Assembly: GCA_937975725.1 (NCBI GenBank)
Contig: CALJUL010000047.1
Coordinates: 1-64,000 of the forward strand
Source: an uncultured Pseudoxanthomonas sp.
GTDB lineage: Bacteria; Pseudomonadota; Gammaproteobacteria; Xanthomonadales; Xanthomonadaceae
Reading direction: 5' to 3'
DNA: 64,000 nt
The notes below the pieces were generated by a model that did not search any database, was not told where the DNA came from, and saw only the letters and a list, made by a program, of their open reading frames with translations. This document shows positions 37,556 to 47,672 of this stretch, piece by piece. A program made the position numbers and the translations under genes. Each line of letters opens with the position of its first letter. Position 1 is the first letter of the stretch.

Positions 37556-39010
37556 ATGCCGACCCGTCGCGACATCCTCCAGTTGCTAGGCACCAGCGCC
37601 GGCGTCGGCCTGATCGCCGGTGCGCTGCCCACACACCCCGCCGCCGCCCGGGCCGCATCAGGCGCCAAGGCCTTCGTCAGCCGACGTCCGCCGACGGGCA
37701 AGCGCCGCTTCGCCAGCGCCGCAGTGGAGCGGAAGATCGCCCAGGTCAAGGCACGCATCGGCGATCCCGAACTGGCCTGGCTGTTCGAGAACTGCTACCC
37801 GAACACGCTCGACACCACCGTGCACACGGGCACCCGCGACGGCAGGCCGGATACTTTCGTCATCACCGGTGACATCGAGGCGATGTGGCTGCGCGACTCC
37901 TCCGCGCAGGTGCATCCCTACCTTTCGCTGGCCGCGCAGGACCGCGCGCTGCGCACCATGCTGCACGGCCTGATCCGGCGCCAGGCGTACTGCATCCGCC
38001 TGGATCCCTATGCCAATGCCTTCCTCCCGGACGGCGCCACCGAGGTGCTGGAGTGGTCGCTGCACGACATCACCGAGATGAAGCCGGGCGTCGGCGAGCG
38101 CAAGTGGGAAATCGATTCCCTGTGCTACCCGGTCCGCCTGGCCCACGGCTACTGGCGCGCCACCGGCGACGTGGCCCCGTTCGACGACGGCTGGCGCGAG
38201 GCGATGCGCGTGGTGGTGCGCACCTTCCGCGAACAGCAGCGCCTGCACGACCGCGGCCCGTACACTTTCCTGCGCCCGGCCACGCTGGCCACCGAGACCC
38301 TGATGCTGGCCGGCTACGGCGCACCGGCCCGCCCGAACGGCATGATCCATTCGATGTTCCGACCGTCCGACGACGCCTGCACCTTCCCGCTGTTCGTGCC
38401 CGGCAACCTGTTCGCGACGGCGGCGCTGCGCTCGCTGGCGACAATGAGTGCGGCGATCCACCGCGACGCCGCCTTCGCCGCCGAATGCACCGCACTGGCC
38501 GACCAGGTCGAACAGGCCACACGCCGGCATGGACTGATGCACGACGACGACGGCCAGCCGTTCTGGGCCTACGAGGTCGACGGCTACGGCAACCGCATGT
38601 TCATCGACGACGCCAACGCCCCCGGCCTGCTCAGCCTGGCCTACCTGGGCTGCTGCGACCGCGCGGACCCGCTGTTCCGGCGCACCCGCGCGCTGGCCTG
38701 GAGCGAGCGCAATCCGTACTTCCACCGCGGCAAAGCCGCCGAGGGCGTCGGCAGCCCGCATAGTGGCGCGGACACGATCTGGCCGATGGCGATCATCCAG
38801 TACGCCATGGCCAGCGACGACGACGCGCAGATCCGGCAGTGCCTGCACTGGCTGCGCACCAGCCATGCCGGCACCGGCTTCATGCACGAATCCTTCCATC
38901 GCGACGATCCGGCGCGCTTCACCCGCCCCTGGTTCGCCTGGGCCAACTCGCAGTTCGGCGAACTGATCGTCGACCTGGCCGCGCGCAAGCCGCACCTGCT
39001 GCAGGCATGA
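37556..39010 (+). CDS. GH125 exo-alpha-1,6-mannosidase
   Basis: Metal-independent inverting exo-alpha-1,6-mannosidase, 484 residues. The N-terminus MPTRRDILQLLGTSAGVGLI is a probable Tat signal with a twin Arg. The GH125 hallmark TGDIEAMWLRDSSAQVHPYL (from about residue 104) holds conserved acidic residues; EKWEIDSLCYPVRLA-like ERKWEIDSLCYPVRLAHGY and PFWAYEVDGYGNRMFIDD follow. Length matches the family. It lies 72 bp after GH3 and 37 bp before GH92, so all three are probably one operon. Likely removes alpha-1,6-mannose from N-glycan or mannan chains trimmed by the neighbouring GH92 enzymes. Confidence 0.95.
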   Translation: MPTRRDILQLLGTSAGVGLIAGALPTHPAAARAASGAKAFVSRRPPTGKRRFASAAVERKIAQVKARIGDPELAWLFENCYPNTLDTTVHTGTRDGRPDTFVITGDIEAMWLRDSSAQVHPYLSLAAQDRALRTMLHGLIRRQAYCIRLDPYANAFLPDGATEVLEWSLHDITEMKPGVGERKWEIDSLCYPVRLAHGYWRATGDVAPFDDGWREAMRVVVRTFREQQRLHDRGPYTFLRPATLATETLMLAGYGAPARPNGMIHSMFRPSDDACTFPLFVPGNLFATAALRSLATMSAAIHRDAAFAAECTALADQVEQATRRHGLMHDDDGQPFWAYEVDGYGNRMFIDDANAPGLLSLAYLGCCDRADPLFRRTRALAWSERNPYFHRGKAAEGVGSPHSGADTIWPMAIIQYAMASDDDAQIRQCLHWLRTSHAGTGFMHESFHRDDPARFTRPWFAWANSQFGELIVDLAARKPHLLQA

Positions 39011-39047
39011 GCGCTACGTCCACGTTGCAATCATCGGAGAACACGCC

Positions 39048-41381
39048 ATGCCGTCACGCCGCGGATTCCTGAAGGGCACCGCCGCCCTGGTGCTGCTCGG
39101 CGGCGGCTCCGGCACGGCGCGCGCGCGGACCGGCAACTTCGGCCTGCCCGACGACGCCAGGACCGACGCAGCGCTGACCGGCGAGGTCGACGTGTTCATC
39201 GGCACTGGCGGCCACGGCCATACCTTCCCCGGCGCCGTCCTGCCCTTCGGCATGGTCCAGCTCAGCCCGGACACCCACAACGCCGACTGGGACGCGTGCA
39301 GCGGCTACCACGCCTCCAACGACTCGATCATGGGCTTCTCCCACACCCACCTGTCCGGGACCGGGATCGGCGACCTGATGGACCTGCTGGTGGTACCCGC
39401 GCTGGGCGAGGTGAAGCTGCAGCCAGGTCCGCTGGACGATCCGGACGCCGGCTACCGCCAGCGCTTCGATCATGCGGACGAGGCCGCCTCGCCCGGCTAC
39501 TATCGCGTGCGACTGGAAACCGGCATCCAGGCCGAACTGACCGTCACTTCGCGCGCGGGCCTGCACCGCTACCGTTTCCCGAAGGGCCAGCCGGCGCACC
39601 TGCTGCTCGACTTCAGCCATGGCATGCAGGACAACCCGCAGACGCCGACCCGGGTCAGCGACGCATGGATCCGGATATTGGACGAGCGCACCGTCGTCGG
39701 CGGGCGCCGCGTCTGGCAATGGGCGCGCGGCCGCCACGTCTACTTTGCGCTGCAGGTCTCGCGTCCGTTCGCACGCGCGCAGCTCTACAGCGACGATGCG
39801 GCGCTGCCCGCCGGCACCCGGCACAGCGAGGGCACCCGGCTCAAGCTGGCCCTGCACCATCCCGACGCGGGCCAGGCGCCGCTGCTGGTCAAGGTCGGCA
39901 TCTCCGCGGTGAGCGCGGAGAGCGCCTTGGCCAACCTCCAGGCCGAGCTGCCGGATTTCGACTTCGCCCGGGTGCATGCCGACGCCGTCGCCGCCTGGGA
40001 GAAGGAACTGGGCCGCGTGCGCATCGACGGCGGCAACGCGGCGCAGCGCCGGACCTTCTACACCGGCCTCTACCACGCGCTGCTGGCGCCCAGCCTGTTC
40101 GACGACGTGGACGGGCGCTACCGCGGCATGGACCTGCAGGTGCACGAGTTGCCGCCGGGCGAGCACAACTACAGCACCTATTCGCTGTGGGACACCTACC
40201 GCGCCCTTCACCCGCTGCTGACCCTGGTCCAGCCCGAGCGCGTGCCGGGACTGATGCAGTGCCTGATCCGCGGCGCGGCGCAATGCCCCGACGGGGTGGC
40301 GATCTGGCCGCTGCAGGGCGTGGAGACCGGCTGCATGATCGGCTACCACTCGGCGGTGGCGCTGGCCGAAGCGCACGCCAAGGGCTTCGCCGGCATCGAC
40401 TGGGACGCGGCCTGGCCGCTGTACCGCAAGCGCGCGATGGACGACGATTTCCACGGCCTGCCCTATTACCGCCGGCTCGGCTTCATCCCCAGCGACAGGA
40501 TCGCCGAGGCGACCAGCCGCACGCTCGAATACGCCTACGACGACTGGGCCTGCGCGCGGCTGGCGCACGCGGCCGGGGCCGAGGACGACGCGCGCCTGCT
40601 GCGGGAGCGTTCGCGCAACTACCGGCATGTGTTCAACCGCGGCAGCGGCTTCGTGCAGCCACGACTGGAGGACGGTAGCTGGGCCGCGCCGTTCGATCCG
40701 CGCGCACTGGGCCACGGCACGCGCTGGCACGACTTCACCGAGTCCAACGCCTGGCAGGCCACCTTCCTCAACCAGCACGACCTGTACGGCTACATGGAAC
40801 TGTTCGGCGGGCGCGACGGCTTCGTCGCCCGACTGGACGAACTGTTCCGGACCAGTTCCGACCTGCCCGACGGCGCGCCGCCGGACATCGCCGGCATGGT
40901 CGGCCAGTACGCGCACGGCAACGAACCCAGCCACCACGTCGCCTACCTGTACGTCTATGCCGGGCAGCCATGGAAGACCCAGGCCATGGTGCGCCGGCTG
41001 TTGCTGGAGCAATATCGCGACGCGCGCGACGGCCTGTCCGGCAATGAGGATTGCGGGCAGATGAGTGCCTGGTTCGTGATGAGCGCGCTGGGCCTGTACG
41101 CGGTCGATCCCGTCAGCGCCAATTACGTGGTCGGCAGCCCGCTGTTCGAGCGCGCCGAGCTCGACGTCGGCGGCGGGCGCACCCTGCGCATCGTCGCCCA
41201 CGGCAACAGCGCGCGGAACATCTACGTGCAATCGCTGCGCCTGGACGGGCGGCCACTGGCCCGCGCCTGGCTGCGTCATGCCGAGATCGCCGGCGGCGGC
41301 ACCCTCGAGTTCGAGATGGGCCCCGATCCGAACCCGGCCTTCGGCACGCAGCCGCAGGATCTGCCGCCCTCGTTCGCGTGA
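39048..41381 (+). CDS. GH92 alpha-mannosidase 1 (Glu general acid present)
   Basis: Calcium-dependent exo-alpha-mannosidase, 777 residues, with a twin-arginine signal (SRRGFLKGTAALVLLGG). The N-terminal beta-sandwich has VDVFIGTGGHGHTFPGAVLP and LPFGMVQLSPDT; the catalytic domain has GNEPSHHVAYLYVYAGQPWK with Glu626 as predicted general acid, then NEDCGQMSAWFVMSALGLY near 672. These are the standard GH92 signatures. It follows GH125 in the operon. GH92 enzymes cleave alpha-1,2, -1,3, -1,4 or -1,6 mannose; the linkage specificity cannot be read from sequence alone. Confidence 0.95.
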   Translation: MPSRRGFLKGTAALVLLGGGSGTARARTGNFGLPDDARTDAALTGEVDVFIGTGGHGHTFPGAVLPFGMVQLSPDTHNADWDACSGYHASNDSIMGFSHTHLSGTGIGDLMDLLVVPALGEVKLQPGPLDDPDAGYRQRFDHADEAASPGYYRVRLETGIQAELTVTSRAGLHRYRFPKGQPAHLLLDFSHGMQDNPQTPTRVSDAWIRILDERTVVGGRRVWQWARGRHVYFALQVSRPFARAQLYSDDAALPAGTRHSEGTRLKLALHHPDAGQAPLLVKVGISAVSAESALANLQAELPDFDFARVHADAVAAWEKELGRVRIDGGNAAQRRTFYTGLYHALLAPSLFDDVDGRYRGMDLQVHELPPGEHNYSTYSLWDTYRALHPLLTLVQPERVPGLMQCLIRGAAQCPDGVAIWPLQGVETGCMIGYHSAVALAEAHAKGFAGIDWDAAWPLYRKRAMDDDFHGLPYYRRLGFIPSDRIAEATSRTLEYAYDDWACARLAHAAGAEDDARLLRERSRNYRHVFNRGSGFVQPRLEDGSWAAPFDPRALGHGTRWHDFTESNAWQATFLNQHDLYGYMELFGGRDGFVARLDELFRTSSDLPDGAPPDIAGMVGQYAHGNEPSHHVAYLYVYAGQPWKTQAMVRRLLLEQYRDARDGLSGNEDCGQMSAWFVMSALGLYAVDPVSANYVVGSPLFERAELDVGGGRTLRIVAHGNSARNIYVQSLRLDGRPLARAWLRHAEIAGGGTLEFEMGPDPNPAFGTQPQDLPPSFA

Positions 41382-41581
41382 GCGCGACGCCGCAGCGCCG
41401 CCGGCAGCGCACGCTGGGCCGAAGCGTGGAACTCGCGCGCGCCGGCGGTCAGCGCCACCACCCCGCTCTCGCAGCCGGCGGCGTCAGCCTCGATTGAAGG
41501 TGAGCGCAGCGAACCCCAACACTGTCGACCATGACACGGGGCGATGTTGGACTTCGCCACACTCACTCCGACCCATGCGAG

Positions 41582-44500
41582 TCATGGGTCGTGCGATGAA
41601 ACCGGCGCGCCCAGCAGTTCGATCTCGGCCAGCGAGAAACGCCCCTGCTCGCTGGCCGCGTCGAATACGAACCGGTATTGCCTATACCGGGCGGGCGAGG
41701 CCAGCCGGAACGGACGGGTGTAGCGCGCCCACTCGAAGGTTTCACCGCTGCGGCGGTCCAATACCTTCCACCGCTTCCCGTCATCGGAGCCTTCCAGCAC
41801 CCATGCGGTCGGATGGCCGCCGGCGCTGCCGGAAGTCAACGTATAGAAGCTCACTTCATCGCGCGTCGCATCGTCGAGCGCATACGTCACGGTCGCCGGC
41901 GCAGAGAACGTCGCCTCGGTGCGCGAGGTATCGTCGAACAACGCATCGGCCTCCACACCGCCTGCATCGGTCGAGGCTGCGCCGCGACCGTGGCCGGTCA
42001 GGTCGGCCAGCGGCTCGGCAGGCGCGTCGCCCGGGGTCAGCGACGGCGGCAGCGCCGCGGCATCGCTGCCCCAGTCGCTGCGCCGGGGCGACATCCTGAA
42101 CTCGATCCTTCCGCCTTCGGCCAGCAGCCGGTGCGGGATGAAGGTGCGGTTCCAGGGCTGGCCGTTCACCATAACGCCAGCGACATGGATGTTGTCGCGG
42201 CTGTTGCCCGGCGCATCGATCACCAGCTTGCGTCCGTTCGGCAGATGCACGGTCGCCCTGGTGAACAGCGGCGAGCCGATCGCCAGGTTTTCGCTGCCCA
42301 TTTGCAACGGGTAGAAACCCAGCGCCGCGAACAGCCACCACGCCGACGATTCGCCGTTGTCCTCGTCGCCGGGATAGCCCTGGCCGATTTCCGAGCCGAC
42401 GTACATCCGCGCCAGCGTTTCGCGCACGATCTCCTGCGTGCGCCACGGCTGCCCGGCGTACAGGTACATCCACGGCACGTGGTGGGCGACCTGGTTGGAG
42501 AAGCCCCACTGGCCCATGCGCACGTCGCGCGCCTCGACCATCTCGTGGATGACGCCGCCGTAGGAACCCGGATGTCGCGCGGTTTCCAGCGTGGCGAAGT
42601 AGGCATCCAGCTTGCGCGCCAGTCCTTCGCGCCCACCGTACAGGTTGGCCAGGCCCCGGCCGTCGTGCGGCGTGAGAAAGGCGAAGCCCCAGCCGTTGGT
42701 TTCGGTGTAGTCGTGGTCGTGGCCCCAGACGCGCGGGTCATAGTCCGCGGCGGCCGATTTCCACTTGCCATCCGCCGCCCTGCCCTGGAAGAAACCGATG
42801 GCCGGGTCGAACATGCGCACATAGTTGCGCGCGCGGTCGCGGTAGTACGCGCTTTCCGCCTGCAGCCGTTCGCGCGCGACCGGCGGCGCGGGCTCCTTCG
42901 CCAGCGCCGCCAGCAGATTGGCGATGCCGTAGTCGTTGATGTAGCCCTCCAGGGCCCACGACACGCCCTCGTGCACCGTGTCGGGCGTGTAGCCGATGAA
43001 CGGCGAAACGTCCATGCCCTTGCGGCCGACGTTGTCGTTCGGCGGGACGACGGCGGCGTTGCGAACGACGGCCGCGTAGAGCGCAGCGGCATCGATGCCT
43101 TCGACACCTTTCACATAGGCGTCCGCGAACGCCACGTCCGAACTGGTGCCGGTCATCAGATTGGCGTAGCCCGGCGAGGACCAGCGCGGCACCCAGCCGC
43201 CGTCGCGGTAGTGCTGCAGGAAGCCGTTGACCATCTCCCCGGCGTCGCCGGGCGCCAGCAGCGCATAGGCCGCCCACGCGGTGCGGTAGGTATCCCAGAA
43301 GCCGTTGTTGACGTAGACCTTGCCGTCGGCGACGGCCGCGCCGGTGCGCGTTTCCGTGGTGCCGGGCGCGATGTCCTCGCTTGCGGAAGACTGCACGGCG
43401 TGGCGCCAGACCGGCGCGGCGTTGCTGCCGACGTTCTCGTGAGCCGAGTTCGGATACAGGAACAGCCGGTACAGGTTGGAATACAGCGTGGTCAACTGGT
43501 CCGGCGTGGCGCCTTCGACTTCGACCGTGCCGAGTTTCTTGTCCCAAGCCCGCTGCGCGCGCTCGCGTACGTCGTCGAACGCGTCGTGCTCGGCGATTTC
43601 CAGCGCCAGGTTTCGCTTGGCCTGCTCGACGCCGATCAGCGACGTGGCGATGCGCATGACGACGGTGCGGGTTTTCCCGGCGTCGAAGCGGAAATAGCCG
43701 GGCACGTCGACGCGCCTGCCGCCCTTCGGCCCGTCGGTCGCGACCAGCTTGCCGCCGGCCACGACCGGGCGGTCGAACTTCGCGTAGACGAACATGCGGC
43801 CCGCGCCGTTCGACAGTCCGCTGCGGGTGTCGGTGTAACCGGTCAGTTCGCCGGTGTCCGGCGACAGGAACAGGCCGCCGCGGTCGTCGACGTTGTCGAA
43901 GACCAGGCTCGCGTCGTCTCCGGGAAAGCTGAAGCGGAACATCGCCGCGTGGTCGGTGGGCGCGATTTCGGCGACGATGCCGTTGTCCAGCGCGACGCGG
44001 TAGTAATGCGCGCGAGCGGTTTCGTTCTCATGGCGGAACGTCGCCGCGCGCTCGGCGCGGTTCGCGCCCGGCACGCCGGCGACCAGCGAGGGCATGACCT
44101 GGAAGGTCTGGCGGTCGCCCATCCACGGGCTGGTTTCGTGGCTCAGCGTCAACGCCTCCAGCCGCGGGCGGTTCTGTGCGTCGTTGCGGCGGGCGTATTC
44201 GTAGAACCAGCTCAGCGAACCGGCGTCGGTGACCGGCGCCCAGAAATTGAAGCCGTGCGGCATCGCCGTGGCGGGGATGTTGTTCCCGCGCGAGAAGTCG
44301 CCGCTGGAGTTCGTGCCGCGCGTGGTCAGCACATGGTCGCTGGGCCGTGGCGACGGCGCTGCGGGCGCTGCGTCGGCGATGCGGATGTCGTCGATCCAGC
44401 CGCGGAATCCGCCCGGCCCGGACGGACTCCGGTAGCCGACCGATATCCGGTCGATGGTCTTGCCCGCGGCCACCTCGCCGATGCGCGACTGCTTGTGGTT

Positions 44501-45043
44501 CCACTGGCGTGTGTACAGCGACTTCGATTCGCCCTGCGCCAGCGGCGACAGCGCGAAGCCGTGCTGGTCGCGCGCACCCAGTTCGGACAGGCGGGTGCCG
44601 TCGGTGAAATGCAGGTCGAGGGCGACGTAGGTGGCCAGGTAGTGCGGATCGCCTTCGGCGAACTGCGGGAACACCCGGTAGGAGAGTTCCGTCGCGGCGG
44701 TGACCGGAATGGAGACATCGAAGACTTCCTTGTCCGCCCCGCCGCCGGCACTCGTTTTCCCGGAATATTCCAGCGCACGCACGCCGGTGAAGCCGACGCC
44801 CGTCCGCGCTGTATAGGCGGCGTCGGGGCCGCCGGCGACGCGAAGATCGAGGCTTGCGCCTTCCACACGCTCGACCTGGCTGTCACCGGGCTGCGGCTCG
44901 CCGGCTTCAAGCGAGGAGCCGAACAGAACTCGTGGCGCCGGCAAATCGGACCGGCTCGGCGTCTCGGCCCGCGCCGCGCACCCCGCCAATGTGGCGGCAA
45001 GAACGACGAAGGCGGGCAGACTTCCCCGCAAGCCGGAAATCAC
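41582..45043 (-). CDS. GH92 alpha-mannosidase 2 with F5/8C domains (Gln at general-acid site)
   Basis: A 1153-residue lipoprotein or exported enzyme. The N-terminus SLPAFVVLAATLAGCAARA has an LAGC lipobox, so it may be outer-membrane anchored. A discoidin-like N-terminal domain (about 30-230) precedes the GH92 domain, with RGTNSSGDFSRGNNIPATAM and PHGFNFWAPVTD. The catalytic segment reads WGFSNQVAHHVPWMYLYAGQ: Gln851 replaces the general-acid Glu found in the other two copies. The partner region is present as PGDEDNGESSAWWLFAALGFY. A C-terminal F5/8-type C domain (about 1030-1150) probably binds carbohydrate. Starts at a GTG overlapping the GH2 stop. The Gln is known from GH92 enzymes acting on mannose-1-phosphodiesters. 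Confidence 0.93.
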   Translation of the reverse strand: MISGLRGSLPAFVVLAATLAGCAARAETPSRSDLPAPRVLFGSSLEAGEPQPGDSQVERVEGASLDLRVAGGPDAAYTARTGVGFTGVRALEYSGKTSAGGGADKEVFDVSIPVTAATELSYRVFPQFAEGDPHYLATYVALDLHFTDGTRLSELGARDQHGFALSPLAQGESKSLYTRQWNHKQSRIGEVAAGKTIDRISVGYRSPSGPGGFRGWIDDIRIADAAPAAPSPRPSDHVLTTRGTNSSGDFSRGNNIPATAMPHGFNFWAPVTDAGSLSWFYEYARRNDAQNRPRLEALTLSHETSPWMGDRQTFQVMPSLVAGVPGANRAERAATFRHENETARAHYYRVALDNGIVAEIAPTDHAAMFRFSFPGDDASLVFDNVDDRGGLFLSPDTGELTGYTDTRSGLSNGAGRMFVYAKFDRPVVAGGKLVATDGPKGGRRVDVPGYFRFDAGKTRTVVMRIATSLIGVEQAKRNLALEIAEHDAFDDVRERAQRAWDKKLGTVEVEGATPDQLTTLYSNLYRLFLYPNSAHENVGSNAAPVWRHAVQSSASEDIAPGTTETRTGAAVADGKVYVNNGFWDTYRTAWAAYALLAPGDAGEMVNGFLQHYRDGGWVPRWSSPGYANLMTGTSSDVAFADAYVKGVEGIDAAALYAAVVRNAAVVPPNDNVGRKGMDVSPFIGYTPDTVHEGVSWALEGYINDYGIANLLAALAKEPAPPVARERLQAESAYYRDRARNYVRMFDPAIGFFQGRAADGKWKSAAADYDPRVWGHDHDYTETNGWGFAFLTPHDGRGLANLYGGREGLARKLDAYFATLETARHPGSYGGVIHEMVEARDVRMGQWGFSNQVAHHVPWMYLYAGQPWRTQEIVRETLARMYVGSEIGQGYPGDEDNGESSAWWLFAALGFYPLQMGSENLAIGSPLFTRATVHLPNGRKLVIDAPGNSRDNIHVAGVMVNGQPWNRTFIPHRLLAEGGRIEFRMSPRRSDWGSDAAALPPSLTPGDAPAEPLADLTGHGRGAASTDAGGVEADALFDDTSRTEATFSAPATVTYALDDATRDEVSFYTLTSGSAGGHPTAWVLEGSDDGKRWKVLDRRSGETFEWARYTRPFRLASPARYRQYRFVFDAASEQGRFSLAEIELLGAPVSSHDP

Positions 45044-47658
45044 ATCCCACCCATCGCATCGGCCAACGAGCGCACGCGCAGCGCCTTGCGCAGCGCGTTC
45101 AGGCCGGCGTCGCTGCGCAGCGCGATCTCGACCCGTTCGCCCGGCGCCAGGTTGAAGGCGTTGTCCGACAGTTGCACGTCGGCGTCGCCGAAATCCAGCC
45201 ATACCGCGCGCGCCAGTTTCTGCGCGGAGACGGTCACGCGGTAGCCGTCGCCGGCCTCGTCTACCCGCACCTGCAGCCCGGGATCCGGCAGCGCCAGCGA
45301 CTTCGCTGCGTCGAACCAGACGAAGCCGCGCGAAACCGGCTCGCCCGCGACATGCAGTTCGAACACCGCCACGCTGCGCTTCGGGTCGGCGCCGCGCAGC
45401 AGGTCGGCATCGACGAACTCGCCCACGGCCTTCGACGACAGCGGCGGCAGTTCGTCCATGCGTTTTTCTTCGTGCAGCAGCCTGCCGTCCGCGTCGAACA
45501 CGCGCAGACGCAGTTCGCCCTTCAGCGTCGCCGTGCGGTCGTTGATCAGCGACACCGCGGTGGCGCCGTCCTTGCGCAGCGCGGCCACCGCGACCGGCGC
45601 GAAGAAATGGCGCGCACGGTAATGCAGCGCCTTCCAGTGCCCGTAGTAGTCGAGGCTGGACCACGAAGCCCCCGGCCACACATCGTTGAGCTGCCAGTAC
45701 AACGAGCCCATCGTGTACGGGCGCGAGGCGCGGTGGTGCAGCGCGGCCAGTTCGATGCCTTCGGCCTGCATCACCTGGCTCAGGTAGAGGAAGTCGGCGA
45801 AGTCGCGCGGCGCGCCGTATTCGCGCTCGATGTAGAGCATCAGCCGCGTGTTGCCCTCGCCGGCCATGAACTTCTGGTGCGCGCGGATCACCGGGCTATC
45901 GACGCTCTGCTCGCCGCGCGCGGCGAAGGCATCGACGGTCGATTGCTGCGGCCATGCCTGCAGGCCGAATTCGGACATGAAGCGCGGCGTCTCGCCCAGG
46001 TACGCCACCGGCGGATGCGCCGGCCCGCCCCACACGTCCCAGTAATGCTTGTCGCCGCGCTTAGAATCGTTGGCCTTCTCGTCCAGGTCATTACCGGGCG
46101 AACTGGACCAGTACGGCACGCCCAATCCTTCCTCCGCGACCACCTGGCGCAGGTCGTGGCCGAACAGGTCCACGTAGCCCTGCCAGACCTTCGCCGCGAA
46201 CGCGGGATCGGCTTCCGTGAGGCTCTTGCGATGGCCCCAGTCCTTCCACGCGGTTTCTTCCTCGTTGTTGCCGCACCACAGCACCACGCTGGGGTGGTGG
46301 CGGATCCGGCGCACGTTGTCGCGCGCCTCGGCCACCACGTTGGCGCGGAACGCCGGATCGTAGCCCGGCTGCATGCCGCCGCCGAACATGAAGTCCTGCC
46401 ACACCAGCAGGCCCAGTTCGTCGGTCAGTTCGAAGAAATCGTCGGATTCGTAATAGCCGCCGCCCCAGTTGCGCACCATGTTCATGTTGGCGTCGCGCGC
46501 GGATTGCAGGTCGCGGCGCAGGCGTTCGCGGGTGACGCGCGCCGGGAAGGCGTCGAACGGAATCACGTTGGCGCCCTTGGCGAACACCGGCACGCCGTTG
46601 ATGACGAAGGCGAAACCCTGGCCGCCGTCGGCGTCCTCCTCGCGCAACAGCGCGACCGTGCGCAGGCCGGTCTTCCGCTCGGCATGCAACGTTTCGCCGC
46701 GCGCGTCGGTCACGCGGACGGCAAAGCGATAGCGGTCCTGCTCGCCGTAGCCGGCCGGCCACCAGCGGCGCGGCTTGTCCAGCGCGGCCGGCAGCGACAG
46801 CGCGTTGTCGCCTGCCTTCAGGTCGAAGCCGCGGCGCAGCGTGTCCACGCGCTTGCCATCGGGATCGACCACGTCGATTTCGACCTGCGCGCGCTGTGCG
46901 ACGCCGCTGGCGACCGAAAGCGCCAGCTCCAGGTCGGCACGCGACGCATCCAGCGCCCTGGCCCGCACCGAGAAATCGACGATGCGCGTATCGTTCCAGC
47001 TTTCCAGCCGCACCGGCCGCCAGATCCCGGCGGTGACGTAGCGCGGGCCCCAGTCCCAGCCGAAGTGATAGCCGGGCTTGCGCACGAAGTTGCCGACCAT
47101 CGCGTCCTTCGGCTCGTCACCGTAGGGCGAGGGATAGTTGCCGGCGATCTTGTGCGGCATCGCCTGCACCTGCGGCAGCAGCTTGCGGATCGGCGAGCGG
47201 AACACGATGCGCAGTTCGTTGCCCCGCGCCTTCAGCAGGCTATCGACCGGCACCCGCCAGGTGCGGAAGCTGTTGTCGGCGCGCAACAGCTCGCGGCCGT
47301 TCAACTGCACTTCGGCGAAGGTGTCCAGGCCTTCGAACACCAGCGCCGCATGCTTGCGCGCCAGCGTTGCGGCATCGACGTCGAAGCGGCCGAGGTATTC
47401 CCAGTCGGCCAGGCCGATCCACTGCAGGCCCGCCTCCGGCGCGCCAACGTAGGGGTCGGGGATCAGCTTGTTTTCGAACAGGTCGGTGTGCACCGAACCC
47501 GGCACCGTCGCCGGCCGCCATTCGGCGGCATCGCGATGCGCATCGGCCCGGGCATCGCCGGGGACCAGGCGGAACCGCCAGTCGCCGGTGAGGTCGCCCG
47601 CCGCCGCTGATGCACAGACCAGCCACAAACCCAGCAATGCTCCGCCCAATCTCCGCAT
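45040..47658 (-). CDS. GH2 exo-beta-mannosidase
   Basis: Retaining beta-mannosidase, 872 residues, with a signal peptide (MRRLGGALLGLWLVCASAAAG). Start at 47658 was chosen because AGAGGA lies at a good distance; an ATG 18 bp upstream lacks one. The GH2 sugar-binding, sandwich and TIM-barrel domains are seen in order: ATVPGSVHTDL, KPGYHFGWDWGPRY, then the acid/base Glu in WCGNNEEE (about 465) and nucleophile Glu in FMSEFGLQAWP (about 563). The GWDWGPR motif is typical of beta-mannosidases and not of beta-galactosidases. It should cleave the Man-beta-1,4-GlcNAc core of N-glycans or mannan ends. Confidence 0.95.
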   Translation of the reverse strand: MRRLGGALLGLWLVCASAAAGDLTGDWRFRLVPGDARADAHRDAAEWRPATVPGSVHTDLFENKLIPDPYVGAPEAGLQWIGLADWEYLGRFDVDAATLARKHAALVFEGLDTFAEVQLNGRELLRADNSFRTWRVPVDSLLKARGNELRIVFRSPIRKLLPQVQAMPHKIAGNYPSPYGDEPKDAMVGNFVRKPGYHFGWDWGPRYVTAGIWRPVRLESWNDTRIVDFSVRARALDASRADLELALSVASGVAQRAQVEIDVVDPDGKRVDTLRRGFDLKAGDNALSLPAALDKPRRWWPAGYGEQDRYRFAVRVTDARGETLHAERKTGLRTVALLREEDADGGQGFAFVINGVPVFAKGANVIPFDAFPARVTRERLRRDLQSARDANMNMVRNWGGGYYESDDFFELTDELGLLVWQDFMFGGGMQPGYDPAFRANVVAEARDNVRRIRHHPSVVLWCGNNEEETAWKDWGHRKSLTEADPAFAAKVWQGYVDLFGHDLRQVVAEEGLGVPYWSSSPGNDLDEKANDSKRGDKHYWDVWGGPAHPPVAYLGETPRFMSEFGLQAWPQQSTVDAFAARGEQSVDSPVIRAHQKFMAGEGNTRLMLYIEREYGAPRDFADFLYLSQVMQAEGIELAALHHRASRPYTMGSLYWQLNDVWPGASWSSLDYYGHWKALHYRARHFFAPVAVAALRKDGATAVSLINDRTATLKGELRLRVFDADGRLLHEEKRMDELPPLSSKAVGEFVDADLLRGADPKRSVAVFELHVAGEPVSRGFVWFDAAKSLALPDPGLQVRVDEAGDGYRVTVSAQKLARAVWLDFGDADVQLSDNAFNLAPGERVEIALRSDAGLNALRKALRVRSLADAMGGM

Positions 47659-47672
47659 CGTGTCGTTCCTCT

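Noticed and set aside
41678..45244. Long open frame (about 1190 codons) on the plus strand opposite GH92-2
   Set aside because: Third-position GC bias of the real minus-strand gene opens the antisense frame; its product is Arg/His/Val-rich without any family motif.
44854..47610. About 920-codon plus-strand frame opposite the GH2 gene
   Set aside because: GH2 catalytic motifs on the minus strand are unambiguous; the plus-strand product is compositionally odd.
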